A stretch of 64,000 bases of DNA from Dromiciops gliroides (Eukaryota; Chordata; Mammalia; Microbiotheria; Microbiotheriidae): assembly GCF_019393635.1 (NCBI RefSeq), contig NC_057862.1:262584441-262648440 (forward strand), read 5' to 3'. The notes under the pieces were generated by a model. The model did no database searches. It was given only the letters and a program-made list of their open reading frames with translations, and was not told the origin of the DNA. Positions 43,983 to 55,654 of the stretch are shown in pieces (position 1 is the first letter of the stretch; each line of letters starts with the position of its first letter). Made by a program: the position numbers and the translations under genes.

Positions 43983-44010
43983 CTTAACCCTCATTGCCCT
44001 GCAAAAAAAA
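43983..44010 (+). mobile_element. Severely truncated SINE tail (28 bp)
   Basis: Only CTTAACCCTCATTGCCCTGC plus poly(A) is present, flanked by AGTGTCTTTG (43,973-43,982 and 44,011-44,020). This is a 5'-truncated short-SINE insertion. Confidence 0.85.
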
Positions 44011-44169
44011 AAGTGTCTTTGAGCTGCATAAATAACAGGTTGATTATAAATGGTTATTATTTAGACTGATACTAAAAAACGTTCACGTCTCCAACTTTTG
44101 ATTTTCTTGGTATGCAGAGCTTAACAATTAAGAGGGTGTGTGGATGTGTGCATGTGCTTGCCTGAGTGT

Positions 44170-44800
44170 GTTTTTTCAATTGTGGCTGACTCTTTGTGAC
44201 CCCATGAACCACAGCAAGCCAGGCCCTTCTCTACTATTTCTTGAAGTCTGTCCAAGTTCATGTTCATTGTTTCCATGACTATCTATCCATCTCATTTTCT
44301 GCCAACCCCTTTTCCTTTTGTCTTCAATCTTTCCCGGTATTTGGGTCTTTTCCAATGAGTTTGTCTTCTCATTATGTGGCTTAAGTATTTAAGCTTCAGT
44401 TTCAGTATTGGACCTTCCAGTGAATAAGCTGAATGAATTTCTTTAAGTATTGATTACTTTGATCTCCTTGCTGTTCAAGGGACTCTGAAAAGCCTCCAGC
44501 ACTACACTTTGAAAATGGCTATTCTGCTGCACTTAGCTTTCTTTATAGTTCAGCTCTCACAGCCATACATTGTTACTGAAAAAAAACCATAGCTTTGACC
44601 ATATGGACCTTTGTTGACAAGGTGATGTCAGCATACAAAAAAGTATGCTGTGCAGATATACCATGGCTTTCCTTCTAAGAAGGCAAGTGTGTTAGCAGGT
44701 TTTCCTAAGGCCCACTTGACTTCATTCTCTAGAATGTTTGGCTCTACATCAGTAATAACAAGGATACAATGAAACTGTTGTGAAGATAATAGAAGCACTG
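44170..44800 (-). mobile_element. RTE LINE (BovB-like) 3' region
   Basis: TGGCTGACTCTTTGTGACCCC, TCTTTTCCAATGAGTTTGTC, AAGGGACTCTGAAAAGCCTCC and CTCTCACAGCCATACATTG follow the reversed 3' end and distal RT region of BovB/RTE LINEs block for block. Its 3' end matches the tail of the long CORE-SINEs here. Moderately diverged and 5' truncated. Confidence 0.85.
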
Positions 44801-46930
44801 GTTAGTACATAAGTGACTATTCTATTTGAAAGCATTTCGTTGATCTTTTAATTTATTTTAGGATTTTTAAAACTACAAAATTTAGACTCCTGTCTTTTAG
44901 AAATGTCCTAAAATGTATATGAATACCAAATTTTTTAGAGCCCTGGAACTTAAATATACATTTCAAAAGAGTAATCTTATTTAAGTCAGAACTACCTGAA
45001 ACTAGCCACTATTGAGAAAGATCATTCTGCTTGATGAGTTCTATCGGCATAAACTGGCAAACCTTCACATAAACTAAAGCATACATAAACCAGGCTGAGT
45101 ACCTTTCCCTGGGGTTGATAAAACCTTAGAACCTCAGTTAGCTACTTTTATGTCAGTTAATGTGGGCATATGGAAAGTCAAGGAATAGAGGATTAAAGAA
45201 TCATGTTGCCTGGGGTAAAATGAGAAAGTTCAAAAGGTTCAGTGCTGAGAAAGGAAAATGGAAACACTTAGTCTTAGAGGGGAGTCTTTATAAAATTTAA
45301 AAAATAGGGGAAATGAAATATTTGCTTCCTATCAGGTTACAAGGTTCTGCCGTTGCCCCCTTGCCTTCTATCAAATGATTATAGTAGAATCAGTATTAGT
45401 TTAAGGATTAAATCCTGGTCAGGCTTATAATATTGCTAATAGAAGGGAAATTAAAGGTGTAACTTTAAAAAAGGATGGCATTCATTCTCATACTAGAAAG
45501 GGTGAATCATTGACAGTCTGTAGTATTTAATATCATTTCATATAAGGAAAACAGAATTCATACTTGGGCGCAAAAAACTCTGAGGAATTATGTTCCAAAC
45601 TCAAATTTATTCTGTATCAGTGATAAGTAAGAAAATTAGGGAAGACTTACTTTACTGAGTGAGGAAAACTCAATTCAGCTGGGGGAAGGACTGTTCACTG
45701 ACTCCACCTGTAGAAAACCAGGCTAATCTCAATATCAGATAGGTTCTCTTTTTTTTTTTTAGATAGGTTCTCTTAACCTCAGATCATTGGGCCAGTGAGA
45801 TTCAGTGTGAAGTATTTACCAGAACCAGCTTCTTGGAAAAAAACTCACAAATTTTAATCACTACATATATACACTAGTAAAGGACAACAAAGAATGTACA
45901 AATGGGTGACTAAACATGACAGATTCAACAGAATACTTCATCTTAGTTTGTATATAATAAGATGTAAATGGTAAAAAGGTACTTTCCAGTAGATATATTT
46001 AAGAAAACTGTAGGTAGTTGGTTGAATTGGCCAGGTAAATAAAAAAAGACTAATTATGACCTTATTTTGTAGCATTTAACAACTTATTGATGAATTATAG
46101 GAAGAGTTAGTAAATATGTTTATTGTCACAGATACCCAGATAAATCATGGAGCTAAAAGTTAACTAATTAATGTATTAAAAATTCAGGACCTATTGTCTT
46201 CCTTGTTCTTAACTTCCAATGCCAAAGTGACGTGGGTACATTCTTTCCCTTAGTCTGGATAATTACTTTTCAGGGAAGTTTCCTGTATAGGTATCACTTG
46301 TGCTAGATGGCCTCTGAGGTCCCTTCATCCTAAAATTCTGCCAGAAAATCTTAAATATAGCCCCTATATTTTGCAGATAAGGAAACTTATTTTAGGAAAA
46401 GTGGTAGTTTGTGGTTTAATAGGCATTATGGAATAGTGGAAAGAGTGTTGAATTTCAAGTGAAAAGACCTGGTTTTGCTTAATGCCTGTGTGATTTTGGG
46501 ACAAACTATTCAGATTCCCTTTGGAATTCATTGGTTACCAAATGCTTACCTCCTATTCTCTAATTCTCAGTGATACAAAAATCTTTGTCTTCTTTAAGCA
46601 ACAACTACCCTTTCCCTTGCTGTGACTTCCAATTCTGTAATCCCCATCGACCTTGCCCTTCCCAAAGTCCTACTCTACGTCTGTGCTCCTCTTTCACTGT
46701 GGCCTCTGGAGCTCATGTTCTGTTGATAACAAATGTTTTTTTTTCTTCTCTTCCTCTTTCCATTTTCCATGAAGGTTTAGTTCCTCTATGAAGGCCTTGC
46801 ATTCCTTGCAGGTCTTTCCAGTATTGGATATACTCTCACACTTTGATTGGAGTCATGTCAGAAGACCTACCTCATGCAGGCTAGGCTAGCTTTTCCTTAG
46901 AAGATATTGAAACTCTAAGACTTTATTGGC
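44801..46930. other. Intron 2 sequence, mostly unassigned
   Basis: A CR1/L3-like end at about 46,300-46,345 (CTAGATGGCCTCTGAGGTCCC). A MIR-like piece at about 46,416-46,520 (GAATAGTGGAAAGAGTGTTG, AATGCCTGTGTGATTTTGG). An oligo(T) insertion with flanking duplications at 45,737-45,774. No gene. Confidence 0.45.
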
Positions 46931-46933
46931 CTA

Positions 46934-47090
46934 GGGGGCAGCTAGGTGGTGCAGTGGATAAAACACCAGCCCTGGATTCAGGAGGACCTGAGTTCAAATC
47001 TGGCCTCAGACACTTGGCACGTACTAGCTGTGTGACCCTGGGCAAGTCACTTAACCCTCATTGCCCTGCCAAGAAAAAAAAAAAAAGACA
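46934..47090 (+). mobile_element. Short CORE-SINE with 9-bp duplication
   Basis: ATTGGCCTA at 46,925-46,933 and 47,091-47,099 around a full-length copy with an A-rich tail. Confidence 0.92.
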
Positions 47091-47099
47091 ATTGGCCTA

Positions 47100-48180
47100 A
47101 AATCACTTCTTGGTAGACTAAGTACCAAAACTAGCATGTGAGTCAGGAGCTCCTAAACAATTCACTTTTGTGGCCAACACTTAGACAGGGAAACTGCCCA
47201 ACTGAATAAATTGTATATTCTTATGAAGTATCCTTTGTCTTCTATGGCTAAAAATACACCTCCATTGATTAAATGGCAGATGGTATATAAGTGTCTTATT
47301 TCATTCCAGTTCTGTACCTGAAACACCAGACCAGCCTGAGTCAGATTTCATCTTTCCTTTTCTCCCATCCCTGTACTAGGATGCTTCCCATTGTTACTTT
47401 CAAAGCTGTTACTCTGTTACCATCGCTCTTCTCTCACTTTATTTGAACATTTCGCCAGATCCTAGTGAATTATCCCTTGGTAACTGGCCATTCTCCTATT
47501 ATCCATTGGCAAGTGGTCATTCTTCTATTATTGAGGAGTTAAATACCTGTCTTGAAGTCTTCCCATCTATTCCATTTTCTCATTATACTATAGTCTTTAC
47601 TATACAGTCAGTTTTACTTTAATGTGACATGTTTCCCCAAAGCACCATGCACATAAAAAGCATGTAATATGTTATAGAAGAACTATGTACATGGTGATGG
47701 TTTTGTCAAACACTCAGTTCATCAATCTCAACTCCTATGACTTAACTCCTTTATTCCACCTTAGACACACACAGTGCCACAGTCTTTTTAGTCTCTACTG
47801 CTTCCTACAAATGTTTAACATACACACTTTAGAATTATGAAATTCTGCTATGTAACTATAAACTCTGTATGCCTATTCCCTCTTTACTATGATCTCCAGT
47901 GTTTTGAACCTCAGACTCTTCCTAGACAATCATCTGCTCTAGCTTCACTTTTTTCTCTTTCCTATTCTTGATGCTATGGTTAACCAGTTCAGTGTTACAC
48001 TATTTATGCTCCCAAATTCCATGTTCAGCCCTATCCTTTTACTGATCACATCTTGCCAAATCCTAATACGGGATTAATCCTACTGTCTCTTCTTTGTTCT
48101 CACATATTGCTGAAATATGCGAGACAGTCACAGCCATATTCAATTTCTGTTGACTGAATTCAGTTGACTGATTTTAATTT
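47100..48180. other. Intron 2, unassigned
   Basis: No repeat or frame recognised. Pyrimidine-rich and without CpG. Confidence 0.35.
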
Positions 48181-48189
48181 TTAATTTTT

Positions 48190-48895
48190 TTTTAATACTT
48201 TAACATTTTACGAAGTTGCAAATATAATTAAGGACAACAAGCTTTCTTTCCCCATTTCCAGATCCTCATTAAGATAATATGTAAACAGAAATTAGGTGTG
48301 ATTTGTGTATTTTTTTTCTTTTTTTGTTGTTGTCTTAGGGGAAAAAATGAGAGCAATGTAGGATTACATACCATAGCACAGTTACAAAATAGGGCTTCCT
48401 GGTTACTTCCACATGTAAGAGACAATGTACTTCCCACTACTGTCTTTATCATTTTGGTCTTCATTAAAAAAAAGCCAAACCTATAAAATATTCTAGATTC
48501 CACTAAATGCATACAGGGACTGAAACTGTGCAGTAACAGCAGTAATGCCAACTGTCAGTGCTAACATAAAAACATTTTAGGAGGTAAAAAAACCCATGTT
48601 ATTTAATTTCAACTCAGCCATGACTATCTTGCTACTCTTTCCTAGTCGATTCTCTTCTGTACTCTGCACAGAAGGTGTTCTAAGCCTTCCCTTTCTTTCC
48701 TTAAACTTTTTATTCCACTCTTCACCCTCTTCAACTGAACTTTGCAGCACTGATACTTCTGGGTTGCAGCCTCTGGTATGCTTTTGTTCCTGAAGAGATA
48801 TGGCCAGACTGGCTGTTGAGGCCTGATTAAATTTCCATAGCCTGAAGCTGGGGTCTGTAACACTGGAAATGGAAAGGGAAGGGGAAGGGGGAACA
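48190..48895 (-). pseudogene. Unidentified exon-like or processed-pseudogene-like segment, minus strand
   Basis: On the minus strand a long pyrimidine tract (about 48,863-48,895, CCCCCTTCCCCTTCCC) and TTTCCATTTCCAG precede an open frame of about 73 residues. The frame reads LQTPASGYGNLIRPQQPVW, then QLKRVKSGIKSLRKEREGL and HLLCRVQKRID, then stop. Some 400 bp of low-complexity-free sequence follow, ending in an A-rich stretch (AAAAAAAAATTAAAAATTAAAA near 48,180-48,200). I do not recognise the protein. It may be the terminal exon of an unknown minus-strand transcript, or a retrocopy with 3' UTR and degraded tail. No target duplication was found. Confidence 0.3.
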
Positions 48896-49117
48896 GGGTG
48901 CAGGAATAGGTTTTGATTATACCTGTGCCATGTCCTTGGGTCTGCTAATTCAACCTTGCTGCCAGTAGTAGCATGGGAGGTGATGAGGGGGTGGGGGGAG
49001 GGGAAGGGGGAGACAGAAGTGATAGAGGCTACTGAGTGACCTCAGGGTCACTGAGCATCAGTTCCTCGGTTTTGTTTTTTCTTTTAGCCTTCTTTTGGAT
49101 TCTCCGTCTCCTATAGT

Positions 49118-49285
49118 ATAGCGTCTTAAACTTTTTCCATTCAACCCCTTTTTACCTGAGAAATTTTTATGCAACCCCAAGTATATAGGTATATAAAATA
49201 GGTAAATATAACCTTTTACTTTTGCCAAATTTTTTATGACCCCCACATTCTCATGTGGGTTTTTACCCACAGTTTAAGAAGCTTT
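49118..49285. mobile_element. Non-autonomous hAT DNA transposon, second copy
   Basis: CGTCTTAAACTTTTTCCATTC and CACAGTTTAAGAAGCTTTG are the inverted ends. The interior CCTGAGAAATTTTTATGCAAC and TATATAGGTATATAAAATAGG match the copy at 32,037. TCCTATAG / TCCTATAC on the two sides is a plausible 8-bp target duplication with one mismatch. Confidence 0.75.
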
Positions 49286-49639
49286 GTCCTATACCATGGA
49301 AACAGCTTTGTGTTTGGCACAGAATTTCTGTTTTGGATAGGTTTGAGAAGTCATGGTAATGGGAGAAAATGTCTAGTCCCCCATTTTAAACTGCTTATGT
49401 GACTTGGGCCACACATTACTTTAAAAACCCCTTAGGCTTGTCTGTGTTTCCATCTGAACTTCTGTTCTCTATTATGCATTTAAAAATGTTTCAATGGACT
49501 TGTATTTTTGGCTTAACTATTGCTAACTCTCCTGTCCTCTACCTCCCACTACCCCTTTGTGGGGAATGCCTTGTAACAAATAGCATAGTCAATCAATTTG
49601 ATGCCACACAATAATCCTGGTCAAAAATGTATGTCTCTT

Positions 49640-50795
49640 TTTGTACCTTGAATCCCTTAGCAGAACAGCAAGTCAGTTTTATGTTTAATCATGGGTCTTC
49701 TGGAGATGTGGTTGGTCATTTTTTTGATCAGATTTCTGAAGTCTTTTAGAGTTGTCTTTCTTTCAGTGTTGTTTTCCTGTTATAAATCATTATCCTGCTT
49801 CTAGCTTCAGTCTGTATGAGTTCATACTATCCCACATTCTTTGAAATTTTGTCCTATAATTTCCTATAGTGCAATAATATTCCATTATTATCATATAACA
49901 CAATTTGTTCATCCATTCCTCAGCTGATAGGCACTTCCTTAGATCAATTTTTTCCCTCCTATTTAATCCTTGGTTCTGGATCAGGAAGCTGTATTTTGCT
50001 TGAAGCTAATGTCTCTTCAGTATTATCCTTTCTCTTATTTCCTTCCCTGGAGGCCCTGCCTTCTTTCCTGATGAGTTTAATGAACTTATGCTGTAAACTG
50101 TGTGTTCATTCCTCTTTGTCCTTTTCATATGAATCACTTTTATCTGTTACCTATTCCATACTCCAGTCCTCCCTCCATGTTTATATACTCTTCTCCTTAT
50201 GTGTCCCTCTTACAAGAAATAACAAGTTCTACCCCATTCTTCCTTTCTGTCCTAGTAAATTACTTTTAACTTCCCTTCTTTCTCTTCTTTGAGCCCTCAG
50301 AACAGAATCCATGCCCATGTTCTCTGTTTTTCTTATTTAACTTAATCTCCTCTACCCTTTAAAAACATTAAGGGATACATTTTTTCCTACCCCTAATTTT
50401 CTCCATTTGTGTTAAGCCTGCATCATCATACAGATTCTTTTAATTGCTTAAGAACATTTATCTTTAAAAAAAAAAAAAAGAACATTTATCCTTGTTAGGT
50501 TTTTATTCTCTCTTGAGATGGTATTTCAAAGTTCCTTCTTGGTTCTAATCTTTTTTTTTCATCAGAAATACTTGAAAGTTCTATATTTGATTAAAGATCC
50601 ATTTCCCCAGGGTTAGTTATTCTTGTTTGTAAGACTATACTGTTGCATTTTGGAATGTTGTATTCCAAGATTTTCTGGTTTTTTTTTTTTTTTTTGGGTG
50701 GAAGCTGTCTGGTCTTGTGATTCTGATTGGCATCTCAGCTCTTTTTCTGGATGCTTATGGTATTTTTTCTTTAATGTGGAAGCTCTGGAATTTGG
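49640..50795 (-). mobile_element. L1 fragments, minus strand
   Basis: AATATTCCATTATTATCATAT and TTCATCCATTCCTCAGCTG are reversed L1 ORF2 C-terminus. At 50,600-50,795 GGTTAGTTATTCTTGTTTGT and GGAAGCTCTGGAATTTGG are the L1 ORF1-region blocks also present at 19.5-19.7 kb. Discontinuous and old. Confidence 0.6.
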
Positions 50796-50799
50796 TTAT

Positions 50800-51239
50800 T
50801 GTCACAGGGGAAATGGTGCTAGGGCTCCTTAGGTATTCCTCTGTAAAGAATTATACTCTTGCACACAGTCCAATTAGAATTAAAATGGTCTTTTATTTGG
50901 CACTAGAGAAAGTGACTGTGGGGTAAATCAAACACTTTATCCCTGGGGAGGAGATGGCTTGATACATCTTCCTCCCAGAACAGAAGGAAGGCAAAAGCTT
51001 TTATAGAGGATAGATGGGGTGACCACCTGAAAATGGAAAGTTTCCTTTGGGGTGGTGTGGGGAAAGCCTGGATGCTTGTCATTCTTGAAAGTTGAGGGGG
51101 ATTATTTTTTAGGAATGATGGTCCTGATTTCTGGAGTCATCTCTGTTTCCTGGCTCTGCTCAGGTAGTAGCTATGCCTAATTAACTTTCCTGCTATAGAA
51201 TTTTATCTCCTTTTGCCTGTCCTGATATCTAGTTGACCA
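50800..51239 (-). mobile_element. LTR (ERV), minus strand, inserted in L1
   Basis: In reverse it has LTR anatomy: a TATAAAAGC box followed about 95 bp later by AATAAAAGACC, then a GT-rich segment, ending CCCCTGTGACA. The left edge is precise (TGTCACAGGGG at 50,800). The right edge near 51,239 is estimated, and no target duplication was found. It interrupts L1 sequence at GGAATTTGGTTAT. Different family from the three LTRs upstream of SAV1. Confidence 0.6.
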
Positions 51240-51252
51240 AGCTAAACTTTAA

Positions 51253-51306
<54 letters not shown>
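51253..51306. repeat. (TAG)n trinucleotide microsatellite, about 18 units
   Basis: Uninterrupted TAG repeat between the LTR and a LINE remnant. Likely polymorphic. In the reverse frame it encodes a leucine run, which is a chance open frame. Confidence 0.97.
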
Positions 51307-51960
51307 GCCTCCACCAGTTGAGGTTGACCATGAATCAGCACCTTGAAGAGCCACAGGCCACAGTGTGGCTGTGCAGTCCAATACGGGAGCCGCAGCTCCT
51401 GAGTGACTTATAACAGGTAACTCCCACATCCTGTGTTGTATCTATCCCATGAGGAGTAGCTGGAGTGTCCTCTCCAGGGCACTGGCCTGGGTGGATCAAT
51501 ATGGAAAACAAGCTGTTGCCCATGCAGCAGGTTTTCCCTCTCCGCAAAATTGGTGGATCCAAAGGAGAGGCAGAGCCAATACAGTTTGGCACCAGTGCCC
51601 CCGCAGGAGTTGCCAGAGGGATGTGATGTCCAACATCCAACTGCCTAAGGGACTTTGACTCCTGATTTTCCCTTGGGGTTAACTCCTGAAGCCTTTCCCA
51701 TATATGGGTATAGCCTCAAGGCAGTGGAGGTTTAAAATCAGGATTTCCTTCCCCTAGGCAGGTGAGCCCCACCTGCCTGCTTAAGGCGCCAGTGACTTGC
51801 CTTCGCCCCTTCTCCTGTTAGTGGAAACAGTTCTGCCACGAGAAGGCCAGGAGTTGAACTTCGGTTGTCAGAGGCTATTTGAGACTCACGCTATTGGAGC
51901 ATTTTATAGAGAGTGGGAGTTTATCCCCACTCCCACCCCAGCATGACAAACCTTTGGAAC
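51307..51960 (-). mobile_element. Probable LINE ORF2 C-terminal remnant with zinc-finger-like end
   Basis: The minus-strand frame ends VTCYKSLRSCGSRIGLHSHT followed by VACGS. A C-x-SRIGLxSH-x3-C element of this form closes ORF2 in several non-L1 LINE families. Upstream sequence is GC-richer than the surroundings and unfamiliar. Family assignment (CR1/L3, RTE or Vingi-like) is not possible by eye. Could alternatively be a diverged retrocopy. Confidence 0.35.
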
Positions 51961-52339
51961 CAAAAAAAAAAGAGCCTTGGATACCTGGATATGCAGTGAA
52001 TTTAAGAGAAGTTCTAAGAAATACCTTTCTAGACTAGGAGAGTTGTCCTGAGATGAAGGCATAAACTTCAAAGTAGAAAATCTCTCAGGTAGCCTTACCA
52101 AAAACATTGATAGAAAGACTCAGAAGAGTATGAAGAAAGATTATTATATGTCTGAAGAAAAGGAAGAGGTTTCATGCAATGTTAATCAAATCTCCCAAAA
52201 AAAAAAATCTAGTAAGAAAAGAGGCCCAGATAACAGAGAATAATAATTGAGGCACTTTTCCATAATGAATATGGAAAAGATTTTTTTTTTTAACCATTCA
52301 ATACTTGCTTAGTATGTGAGAACACATTTCCCTTTCATT

Positions 52340-52491
52340 ATGTTTTTGTGTTTTTGTGGGGCAGTGAGGGTTAAGTGACTTGCCCAGGGTCACACAGCTA
52401 GTAAGTGTCAAGTGTCTGAGGTCAAATTTGAACTCGGGTCCTCCTGAATCCAGGGCCAGTGCTTTATCCACTGTACCACCTAGCTGCCCCC
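52340..52491 (-). mobile_element. Short CORE-SINE
   Basis: TTTTTGTGGGGCAGTGAGGG through CCACCTAGCTGCCCCC. Near full length. Confidence 0.92.
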
Positions 52492-52499
52492 TGCTTTTG

Positions 52500-53160
52500 A
52501 CTTCTTATTCCTTATACAACATTAGAAAATTCATAATACAAAGAAGCCTTATAGCTTATATCCAAAGAAAATATAACATCATGGAATTAATATATAGAGA
52601 GAAACCTGATGAACACAATTTATTTGGGAACTTTTCAGTATCAAGTAATTTGTCATGTGTCCCTTGTGTTATGCAAAAACTAACCCTGGGAATAAAATAA
52701 AATTTGAGAAAAATTTAGTCACATTTGTCACTTTGTTAAATTCTCAAGAGCCAAAGTGGAGTAAGATAATCCCATAAAAATGAAATACTGATAACATTTA
52801 TTGTAAACAAACTTTTTGTCTGATGAAGAAAGAAATTAATACTGCATATTCTTAATTTTATTATAGAAAATGACTCAGTTTAAAGATGTGTTAAACATTG
52901 CTTTATTAACTCAAATTAACATAATTCTAAAATGATCCAATATCTTAATTTTTTATTTTATCAATAAGCAATTATTGAACACTCATTGTCTAAAATAAAT
53001 ACTACACTGTTTGGTGCGTAGTGTGTTTAATTTTCAATTCACTACACCTTGTGGTTTATTATTACATTGATCAGAATTCTAAAGTCTTCTGAGGCTCCAT
53101 AGTGTTGCCATGGAATAAATTGTTCTCTTAGTTCCACTCTATATCAGTTTAGATATCATA
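52500..53160. other. AT-rich intron sequence
   Basis: Nothing recognised. Confidence 0.35.
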
Positions 53161-53164
53161 TAAC

Positions 53165-54171
53165 TTTCCCCTAAAATTGTCTATTTCATCATTTAAAAAT
53201 ATTTTTATTTATATTTGGGTGTTTTTTTTTCATATCACTGAAATTTCCTCAAGTATCTCTTCAATCCTCTCTCCCCAGAGAGCTATCACATATTACAGAG
53301 TATTTTTTAAAAAAGGTGAAGAGAAATCAGGAAAACTTACCAATACATTTTAAAAGTCAGAAAATCTGTATCATAACTTCTGTGTGGAATAGAAATATTT
53401 TCTCATATCTCTTCTTTGGAGTCATTCTTTATAAAGTTACAACATTTAGGTTTTTAAAAAATTATTTATTCATTTGGAAGGGATACCTGGATACATCATT
53501 CAATTTTGATTGTTTTGTAGTTCTTTTTGTTTATATCATTATAGTTATTGCAATAGATTGGATTTTTTTACTTTGTTTTGTACCAGTTCATGTATATATT
53601 TCTATGCTTTTCTAGAGTATTAATCATATTTGCCATTTCTTACAGCACAGTAATATTCCATTATATTTATATACCACAATTTGTTTAGCTATTCCCCAAT
53701 TGATAGGAATCTTTTATGTTTGCATTATTTTACTCTCACAAAAATTGTCGCCACAAATATTTTGATGTATATGGTGCCTTTTTTCTTATCACCAGCTTCC
53801 TTGGAAATAAGCCTAGTAATGAAAATGCTGGAGATTTTAGTCATTTTGTTTATATAATTCCAGATTGCTTTCTGAAATAGTTACACAAATTTAATTGATA
53901 GCTCTACCAGCAATGTACCAGTTCAGTTAATTTTCTTTCAAGTATTTAAAAGTTATGTTACTTGATATGTTTATATTAAGTATTGATATTGCTTTATTAT
54001 ATGTGATGCCTTTAAGCATAATGGAATTTCTCTGCTTATCTTTTTATTATATTTGTATTTTATTGTACTGTAGCTTTATTTGAAATCATTGCTGCCTTTG
54101 ATTTTTTGAATTTATTTGAAGCGTAATAGATTTTGCTTCAGCCCCCATTTAAAATCTTTGTAAATCTTCAT
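53165..54171 (-). mobile_element. L1 3' region, minus strand, old
   Basis: AGTAATATTCCATTATATTT, ATACCACAATTTGTTTAGC and CTATTCCCCAATTGATAGG are the reversed ORF2 C-terminal blocks. The right half is strongly diverged. Confidence 0.65.
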
Positions 54172-54187
54172 AATAATAATTAGCATT

Positions 54188-55148
54188 ATAAAGAAAACAG
54201 TTATCTATTGCCATATGAAAAAATGCTCTAAATCACTGTTGATTAGAGAAATGCTAATTAAAACAACTCTGAGTTACCACCTCACACCTATCAGATTGGC
54301 TAATATGACAAAAAAGGAAAATAATAAATGTTGGAGAAGCTGTTAAAAAATTGGAACAGTAATGCAGTGTTGGTGGAGGTGTGAATTGATCCAACCATTC
54401 TGGAGAGCAATTTGGAACCATGCCCAAAGGGCTATAAAATTGTGACCCAGAAATACCACTACTAGTTCTATATCCCAAAGAAATCATAAAAAAGGGAAAA
54501 GGACCCACTTGTACAAAAGTATTTATAGCTGCTCTTTTTGTGGTGGCAAAGAATTGGAAATTGAGGGGATGTCCGTCAATTGGGGAATGGCTAAACATGT
54601 TGTGGTATATGAATGAAATGGAATAGTACTATTGTGCTGTAAGAAATGATAAGCAGATGGATTTCAGAAAAACCTGGAAAGACTTACATGAATTGATGCT
54701 GAGTGAAATGAACAGAACCAGGAGAACATTGTACACAGTATCAACAACATTGTGTGATGATGAGAAGAGCTCTTCTCAGCAATATGGTGATCCAATATAA
54801 TTCCAAAGGACTCATGATGGAAAATGCTCTCCACAACCAGAAAAAAAGAATTATAGAATCAGGACACAGATTGAACCATGTTGTTTCTACTTTTTTTGTT
54901 TTTTGTTTTTTAAGGTTTTTCCCTTTTGTTCTGATTCTTTTTTTACAACATGACTAATGCAGAAATATGCTTAATATGATTGTACATATATAAACTACAT
55001 CAGATTGCTTTCTGTCTTGAGAGGGGAGGGAAGGAAGGGAGAAAGAAAAATTTGGAACTAGAAATCTTATAAAAACAGATGTTGAAAACTTATCTTTATA
55101 TGTAACTAGAAAACAAAATACTTTTATGATAAAAATAAAATATAAAAA
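54188..55148 (+). mobile_element. L1 3' end, plus strand, 16-bp target duplication
   Basis: AATAATAATTAGCATT is duplicated at 54,172-54,187 and 55,149-55,164. Between them lies ORF2 C-terminal sequence (GATTAGAGAAATGCTAATT, GGAATGGCTAAACATGTTG, AAACCTGGAAAGACTTACATG) and a 3' UTR with AGGGGAGGGAAGGAAGGGAG and an AAAATAAAATATAAAAAA tail. 5' truncated at about 1 kb. Among the better preserved L1 copies here. Confidence 0.9.
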
Positions 55149-55149
55149 A

Positions 55150-55365
55150 ATAATAATTAGCATTTATGTAGCACTTACTGTGTGTCAAGCATGGTGCTAA
55201 GTGCTTGGCATAGTACCTAGAATATAGTAAGTGCCTAATAAATGCTTATTGACTGATATCATCTCATTTGATCCTTACAACAGCCCTATGAGATAGGTTC
55301 TGTTATTATGCCTATTTTACAGATGAGGAAATTGAGGCAAATAAAGGTTAAACATGTGTCATAGT
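55150..55365 (-). mobile_element. MIR-like SINE, split by the L1
   Basis: AGCATTTATGTAGCACTTACTG, GATCCTTACAACAGCCCTATG and TTTTACAGATGAGGAAATTG. The L1 above inserted at its left edge and duplicated AATAATAATTAGCATT. Confidence 0.7.
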
Positions 55366-55654
55366 ATAAATAAATAAAGTTATGAAACTCCCTCTTACCA
55401 CCTTTTTATTTATGATCTATAAATGAAATGACTTGTTTCTGCTGTTGTAGCTCATCTCTTCTCCTTCCCCAACCCAGTCCCAGGATTTTATTTTTAAATT
55501 TTCTGTTCTTTTTAATCCTTTTACTACCTCTTCACATATCTCATTATAATATTTGAATTTGTTTTTTTCCTTCACCTGTCCTGCCTGCATGCTTAACCCC
55601 TCACCTTGTTCCAGTCCTTTCTTTGAGTTCAATGTAATAGTAATAATGAGGATG

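Noticed and set aside
51229-51429. Frame with a long leucine run as a signal-peptide protein
   Set aside because: The leucines come from the reverse reading of the (TAG)n microsatellite.
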